Shown here: positions 60,623-64,000 of the stretch, piece after piece | Layout: each line of letters opens with the position of its first letter | How positions within the stretch are numbered: position 1 is the stretch's first letter | Assembly (NCBI GenBank): GCA_963736325.1 | Contig: CAVTOG010000017.1 | Span: 186,001 to 250,000, forward strand | From: Actinoallomurus sp963736325 | Lineage (GTDB): Bacteria > Actinomycetota > Actinomycetes > Streptosporangiales > Streptosporangiaceae | Reading direction: 5' to 3' | DNA length: 64,000 nucleotides | Notes under the pieces: model-generated | Seen by the model: only the letters and a program-made list of their open reading frames with translations | What the model was told of the DNA's origin: nothing | Databases searched by the model: none | Program-made: the position numbers and the translations under genes

Positions 60623-61333
60623 ATGTACAAAGGTAGAGTACTTGTCATTGCAGCGGCTGTTTTTCTCGGGACGGTCGGGACGGTGTCCGCTGGGGCCGCA
60701 TCGTACGTCGGGAAGACCGGCAGGTCCCTGGCGCCGGTGCATGTCGCACGCGCCGCGGCGCCGGCGGGGTCCTGCACTTACACAAAGTCGGTGCCGGCCG
60801 ACAAGTTTCAGGGCATTCCCACCTTCGACCCGGTCAAGGCGGCGCGGCCGTTCGACGTGCTACTGGCCACCAGCCAAGGACGGATCAGGTTCGAGGCGCT
60901 GACCGACAAGGCACCGTGCACCACGTTCTCGTTCCGCTTCCTGACCGAGCACCGCTACTTCGACCGTACGCACTGCCATCGGCTGACGACGCAACGCCTG
61001 TGGGTCCTGCAGTGCGGCGATCCGACCGGCACCGGAAGCGGCGCGCCCGGCTACTCCTTCGCCGACGAGAATCTGACCGGCGCCACCTATCCCGCGGGTA
61101 CGGTCGCGATGGCGAACGCCGGCCCTGACACTAATGGCAGCCAGTTCTTCTTTTGCTGGAAGGACACCCAGCTCAAGCCGAACTACACGCCATTCGGCCG
61201 TGTCACCGCCGGTATGGACGTCCTGCAGAAAATCGCGGCCGGCGGCGAAGACGACCAGAACGGCCCCGGCGACGGCTACCCGAATCTCCCAGTCGACTTC
61301 CACCACGTGCGGATAGACCCTCACCACGCGTAG
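60623..61333 (+). CDS. Secreted cyclophilin-type peptidyl-prolyl isomerase
   Basis: A 236-residue cyclophilin. An N-terminal hydrophobic segment (VLVIAAAVFLGTVGTVSAGA) is a signal peptide or anchor. The cyclophilin core has FDRTHCHRL, LQCGDPTGTGSGAPGYSFAD and GTVAMANAGPDTNGSQFFF. The usual catalytic Arg/Phe region (FHRVI) reads CHRLTTQRLWVLQ, so isomerase activity may be altered. GGAGGTGTC immediately precedes the ATG. It would assist folding outside the membrane. An AT-rich promoter region lies upstream. Confidence 0.88.
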   Translation: MYKGRVLVIAAAVFLGTVGTVSAGAASYVGKTGRSLAPVHVARAAAPAGSCTYTKSVPADKFQGIPTFDPVKAARPFDVLLATSQGRIRFEALTDKAPCTTFSFRFLTEHRYFDRTHCHRLTTQRLWVLQCGDPTGTGSGAPGYSFADENLTGATYPAGTVAMANAGPDTNGSQFFFCWKDTQLKPNYTPFGRVTAGMDVLQKIAAGGEDDQNGPGDGYPNLPVDFHHVRIDPHHA

Positions 61334-61343
61334 TGAACACCAA

Positions 61344-61376
61344 GCGGCCCGGTGCGATGAACTCGCACCGGGCCGC
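61344..61376. terminator. Terminator of the cyclophilin gene
   Basis: GCGGCCCGGTGCGA (61344-61357) and TCGCACCGGGCCGC (61363-61376) form a perfect 14-bp stem with loop TGAAC, starting 11 bp after the stop codon. Confidence 0.85.
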
Positions 61377-61455
61377 GCTTGCTCTTCGCCGTGGGGAAGG
61401 TCGGGCACCTGCTCGCGCCTCGACCGATCACCGTTTCGGTGAGGAGTCGAGACGG

Positions 61456-61705
61456 TCAGATCCCAGCAAGAGGACGCACGGGCGTCGGTTCTAGCTGCAG
61501 AGGGTCACCGACGACGACCACGCGTTTCACATGCCATATTGCGCCCACGGCGCTCTGCCGGGTGGCCTGCCCGGCCTCGTCGATGAAAGCCAGCCGAGAG
61601 ACTCGCGGCCGAGGTGGCCGAACAGTCTGCTGACCGAGGCGAACGTGGTCGAGATGACGGGGATGACGAAGAAGAGGCGGCGCAGGAGGTCGGCTTCGCT
61701 CCGGT
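61456..61705 (-). pseudogene. Remnant of a superfamily 1 (DNA2/UPF1-like) helicase
   Basis: The minus strand encodes LLRRLFFVIPVISTTFASVS, then RLFGHLGRESLGWL in one frame, and after a one-base loss near 61588, FIDEAGQATRQSAVGAIW and VVVVGDPLQLEP in another frame, ending at a TGA at 61456-61458. These are the motif II (DEAGQ) and motif III (GDPLQLEP) regions of UPF1/DNA2-type helicases. All N- and C-terminal parts are missing. Such helicases occur in actinomycete defence loci. Confidence 0.7.
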
Positions 61706-62045
61706 CGGCAAGGGAGTTCGCTCAGTGCTGCACTCAGCGTTCACATCCGCGTTGTCTCAGCACTGTCTCGCCGGTTCCAGACCGCACCTCGGCTTCATCG
61801 TGCTCGACTCACCAGTGGTGACGTACCGAGATCCCATCGGCGATCCCGTAGGCGCAGACGTTGACCTGACATCGAACGTCGTCGACCAGTTTTACCGGGA
61901 CATGCTTAATTTCCCAGGTCAGGCGGTCAGAATCGAGAATAGAGATCCCTCTATCGACGTGATCTCCCAGGCGCGCACCGACCAGTTCGCGGGCGGAGGG
62001 ACAGGTAGATCTGGATTCTTCCCGACACCGGCTGCTGGTGACTGA
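61702..62045 (+). pseudogene. C-terminal remnant of an SMC-like AAA ATPase
   Basis: The plus strand reads VGKGVRSVLHSAFTSALSQH, then HLGFIVLDSPVVTYRDP and VVDQFYRDMLNF, ending RSGFFPTPAAGD. This is the C-terminal ABC half (Walker B-like FIVLDSP) of large coiled-coil ATPases found in defence systems. The N-terminal half is lost; the sense sequence starts where the antisense helicase fragment ends. No start codon or ribosome site is credible, so it is a decayed piece. Confidence 0.62.
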
Positions 62046-62260
62046 CGCGAGGCAGCCCGGTCCCTGTCCACGAGTGCATAGCGGTCCCAGCGTCCCGTGA
62101 CGTGTGCCCGAGCGAACGGCGAGGCATTGGGAGATAGCTTCACGCAGGCGTTCCTCTGGTCGGCGCGGCAGGGGCTGGGGCCTCAAGACCTTCGCTTCGC
62201 TCTTGCTCAGCCCTTGGCTCTTCGCGCTGAACGCGCGGAAAGCCTGCACAGCTCACACAC

Positions 62261-62302
62261 GAGAGCCCCGAACTCCATGATGATCGGGTTCGGAGGGCTC
62301 TC
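62261..62302. terminator. Hairpin terminator of the 62316-62786 gene
   Basis: GAGAGCCCCGAAC (62261-62273) pairs with GTTCG and GGGCTCTC (62288-62302) with a 2-base bulge. It lies just beyond the stop codon of the minus-strand gene. Confidence 0.55.
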
Positions 62303-62315
62303 GGCCATCAGGCGC

Positions 62316-62786
62316 TCATTCGGCTGATGGTGACCAGTTCCGGAGCGCTTCGGCCAGTTCGGGCACCTGGTCGCGCGGGAAGTGAAGTTGTGCCGCGTTG
62401 GCCAGATCGGCGCCGCCGTTGTCGCCGGGGAAAAGGTAGAGGATGTTCATCCATGCCTCGGGATGTGTCCAGCTCCGCATGCGCGGACCGAACCTCGGGT
62501 GGGACCCGAGTACCGAGATGAGCCGCTTGGCGTCGTCGGCCGGAATCTTGAGCCATGCTTGGCCGCTGTAGAAGTCGGCGAACCGTTGTCGGGCATCGTC
62601 CGGTGAGGTCGAGCGGTGCCCGTTGTTGAGGATCGAATCGCCGAAGTCCTGACAACCGCCCTTCGTCGTCAGGCCTAGTTCCCACAGTGCTTGGACGAGC
62701 GGAACCATCTCGACGTCAATGTCGACCTCGACGCCACCAGGGGTGACAAGGTGTTGTGTCGGGTGTAGCGGTATCAAGTCAGACAT
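62316..62786 (-). CDS. Conserved hypothetical protein
   Basis: A 156-residue soluble protein. It has VDIDVEMVPLVQALWELGLT followed by KGGCQDFGDS, a pattern seen in small actinobacterial proteins of unknown function, then FADFYSGQAWLKIPADDAKR and several Trp residues. Its ATG overlaps by 13 bp the end of a frameshifted upstream gene, suggesting translational coupling in the original operon. No function can be assigned. Confidence 0.7.
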   Translation of the reverse strand: MSDLIPLHPTQHLVTPGGVEVDIDVEMVPLVQALWELGLTTKGGCQDFGDSILNNGHRSTSPDDARQRFADFYSGQAWLKIPADDAKRLISVLGSHPRFGPRMRSWTHPEAWMNILYLFPGDNGGADLANAAQLHFPRDQVPELAEALRNWSPSAE

Positions 62787-63089
62787 TCGACCGCCTCCGC
62801 GAGATGAACGCTGATGGCTTTCCCCATCAGGTCGTCATGAGCAGGATCACCCCAGTGGGAACCGCTCTGCAGGAACCACTCCGTAACCCACAGCTTGTCC
62901 CAGCCGCTTGCCCACACGTGGGCCGGCAGATCGAGGTCGGGTGAAACTCGCTGTGGCACATACCCAAGGCGGTATCGTCGCGGCCCTTGCCCGACGACGT
63001 GCGACCCTTTCCAGCGCGCCGAGCTGACGCCGGAAATCCTCCACGTCGGGCCACCGGCCGGCGTCGTGGAGGTCTTCCAGCCAGCGCAT
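62774..63089 (-). pseudogene. Frameshifted hypothetical gene upstream of the 62316-62786 gene
   Basis: From an ATG at 63089 with AAGGA 7 bases upstream, the frame reads MRWLEDLHDAGRWPDVEDFR and RQLGALERVA. The sensible continuation is in another frame: RRYRLGYVPQRVSPDLDLPA, HVWASGWDKLWVTEWFLQSG, to a TGA at 62774. The shift lies near 62990-63010. It is either a true frameshift mutation or a sequencing error; if corrected, about a 105-residue protein results. No family was recognised. Confidence 0.55.
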
Positions 63090-63526
63090 GGCCGGTCCTT
63101 GTTGTTCTCCTGGTGCTTGAGCCCCGCTCGTAGCGGCCGTCCACGAGGCAGAGGTGAGCGACCTCCATCACCCGGACCCGCACCGCCGCGTTCCGCCGGC
63201 TCGTCCTCCAAGCCCCCGCGCCCATCGTCGCCCAGAGGCCCTCGGCGACAACCCCGGGCACGGCCACCCAGCATGTCATCGCCACCGATGGGCCCTGGAT
63301 CCGCTACCCGACCTCCCGAGAAGGGACCGCATGACCTTGCCGCCCCGACGAGGTGATCCCCCGCCGTAGTAATCGGGCAGACATGACCGGGCAGGGCTCC
63401 CAGGGTGGTGACGGTTAGAAGCAGGTAGAAATCAGCGCGCTTCCGGGTGTCGAGAATGTGGTGCTGGCTTCGTCCTAGGTACAGCAGTGGCCACGACGGG
63501 CCGCGTGATGATGAAGGAGAACCGGC
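63090..63526. other. Non-coding stretch before the VOC gene
   Basis: About 440 bp in which overlapping frames exist on both strands but none shows a credible start, ribosome site or family motif. It may include decayed sequence like that on its left. The promoter of the VOC gene probably lies near its right end. Confidence 0.35.
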
Positions 63527-63967
63527 ATGACGATTCAGCGGATGGACAACGTCGGCATCGTCGTCGACGATCTTGAGGCTGCGATTGCGTTCTTCGCCGA
63601 ACTTGGGATGGAGCTGGAGGGCAAGGCGCAGATCGAAGGTGTCTGGGCGGACCGTACCGTCGGGCTCGACGGTGTCCGCTGTGACATCGCGATGATGCGG
63701 ACCCCGGACGGCCATGGCCGCCTTGAGCTGGCGAAATACCGCACCCCCGAGGCGATCGGCGCCGGGCCGGATAACCCGCCGCACAACACGCTGGGCATGC
63801 ATCGCGTCATGTTCGCCGTCGACGACATCGAGGACGTCGTTGCCCGCCTGCGCACGCACGGCGCCGAACTCGTCGGTGAGCTGGCCCAGTACGAGGACAG
63901 CTACCGGCTCTGCTACGTCCACAGCCCCGAGGGGATCATCGTCGCGCTGGCCGAGCAGCTCGGCTAA
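63527..63967 (+). CDS. VOC family (glyoxalase-like) protein
   Basis: A 146-residue vicinal-oxygen-chelate protein. The opening MDNVGIVVDDLEAAIAFFAE, the middle GRLELAKYRTP and the second half HRVMFAVDDIEDVVARLRTH with IIVALAEQL give the two beta-alpha-beta-beta-beta units expected. His, Glu and Glu residues fit a metal site. The ATG has AAGGAG 7 bases upstream. Substrate unknown; the family includes glyoxalase I, dioxygenases and resistance proteins. Confidence 0.87.
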   Translation: MTIQRMDNVGIVVDDLEAAIAFFAELGMELEGKAQIEGVWADRTVGLDGVRCDIAMMRTPDGHGRLELAKYRTPEAIGAGPDNPPHNTLGMHRVMFAVDDIEDVVARLRTHGAELVGELAQYEDSYRLCYVHSPEGIIVALAEQLG

Positions 63968-64000
63968 CGGCCCGCCGGCTTGTGACCGACCAGAACGATC

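Noticed and set aside
62774..63922. 382-codon minus-strand frame read as one protein
   Set aside because: Only its last ~75 codons look like a protein; the upstream part is antisense to the VOC gene. It is better explained as a frameshifted short gene starting at 63089.

Overview
The window is high-GC DNA from an actinomycete. Supporting this are GC-rich third positions, many GTG starts, 4-bp GTGA/ATGA gene overlaps, a type-A RNase P RNA gene, and two gene groups arranged as in Mycobacterium tuberculosis: NIF3 / zinc-ribbon / RNase HI-phosphatase (like Rv2230c-Rv2228c) and aceE / DUF3052 / ahpE (like Rv2241, Rv2239c, Rv2238c). The secreted polysaccharide hydrolase, LAL and LacI regulators and a Ser/Thr kinase with a variable linker fit a soil filamentous genus, perhaps Streptosporangiales. 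That placement is inference. No database search was possible.

Region 1 (1-16912) is one long minus-strand operon. It holds a Dpp/Opp-type peptide ABC transporter (substrate-binding protein, two permeases, two ATPases), then a flavoprotein monooxygenase, an SDR, a GMC oxidoreductase, an aldehyde dehydrogenase, an S9 prolyl-oligopeptidase-type hydrolase and an M19 dipeptidase-like protein. A GbsR/MarR-type regulator is divergent. IS701-type transposase remnants sit at the distal end and inside the operon, between the binding-protein and first permease genes. It reads as an uptake-and-oxidation pathway for an unknown peptide-linked compound.

Region 2 (16913-19482) is a small island beside rnpB. 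Two ~135-bp direct repeats flank a secreted serine protease and broken HTH and integrase genes. Region 3 (19478-29443) holds rnpB and the NIF3 / zinc-ribbon / RNase HI operon, two small conserved genes, a LAL-type LuxR regulator, a methyltransferase and a transmembrane Ser/Thr kinase.

Region 4 (29524-38501) is a likely alpha-1,3-glucan utilisation locus: a secreted GH87-type glucanase, a sugar ABC importer without its own ATPase, a GH13 glucosidase and a LacI regulator. Three promoter regions share a 30-bp element. Region 5 (38643-48585) has PhoD phosphatase, an FG-GAP protein, an L,D-transpeptidase, a heme-oxygenase-like oxidase divergent from a flavoprotein, a coiled-coil protein, a desaturase and a Csp-like copper protein.

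Region 6 (48770-50650) is a bacterial Ro60 (Rsr) gene preceded by a candidate Y RNA with a tRNA-like T-arm. The Y RNA terminator hairpin contains the rsr ribosome binding site, so the hairpin may both end the RNA and gate rsr translation. A long stem-loop follows rsr.

Region 7 (50695-64000) holds housekeeping and stress genes (glutamine methyltransferase, WYL regulator, VOC proteins, aceE, YjbQ, DUF3052, ahpE, zinc ribbon), a tRNA-Val(UAC), an inverted tRNA 3' fragment with its trailer, a DUF1707 gene, an orphan barstar, a secreted cyclophilin, and degraded helicase and ATPase pieces that look like a decayed defence locus. A ~60-bp GC-rich repeat occurs four times, twice directly 3' of stable RNA genes.
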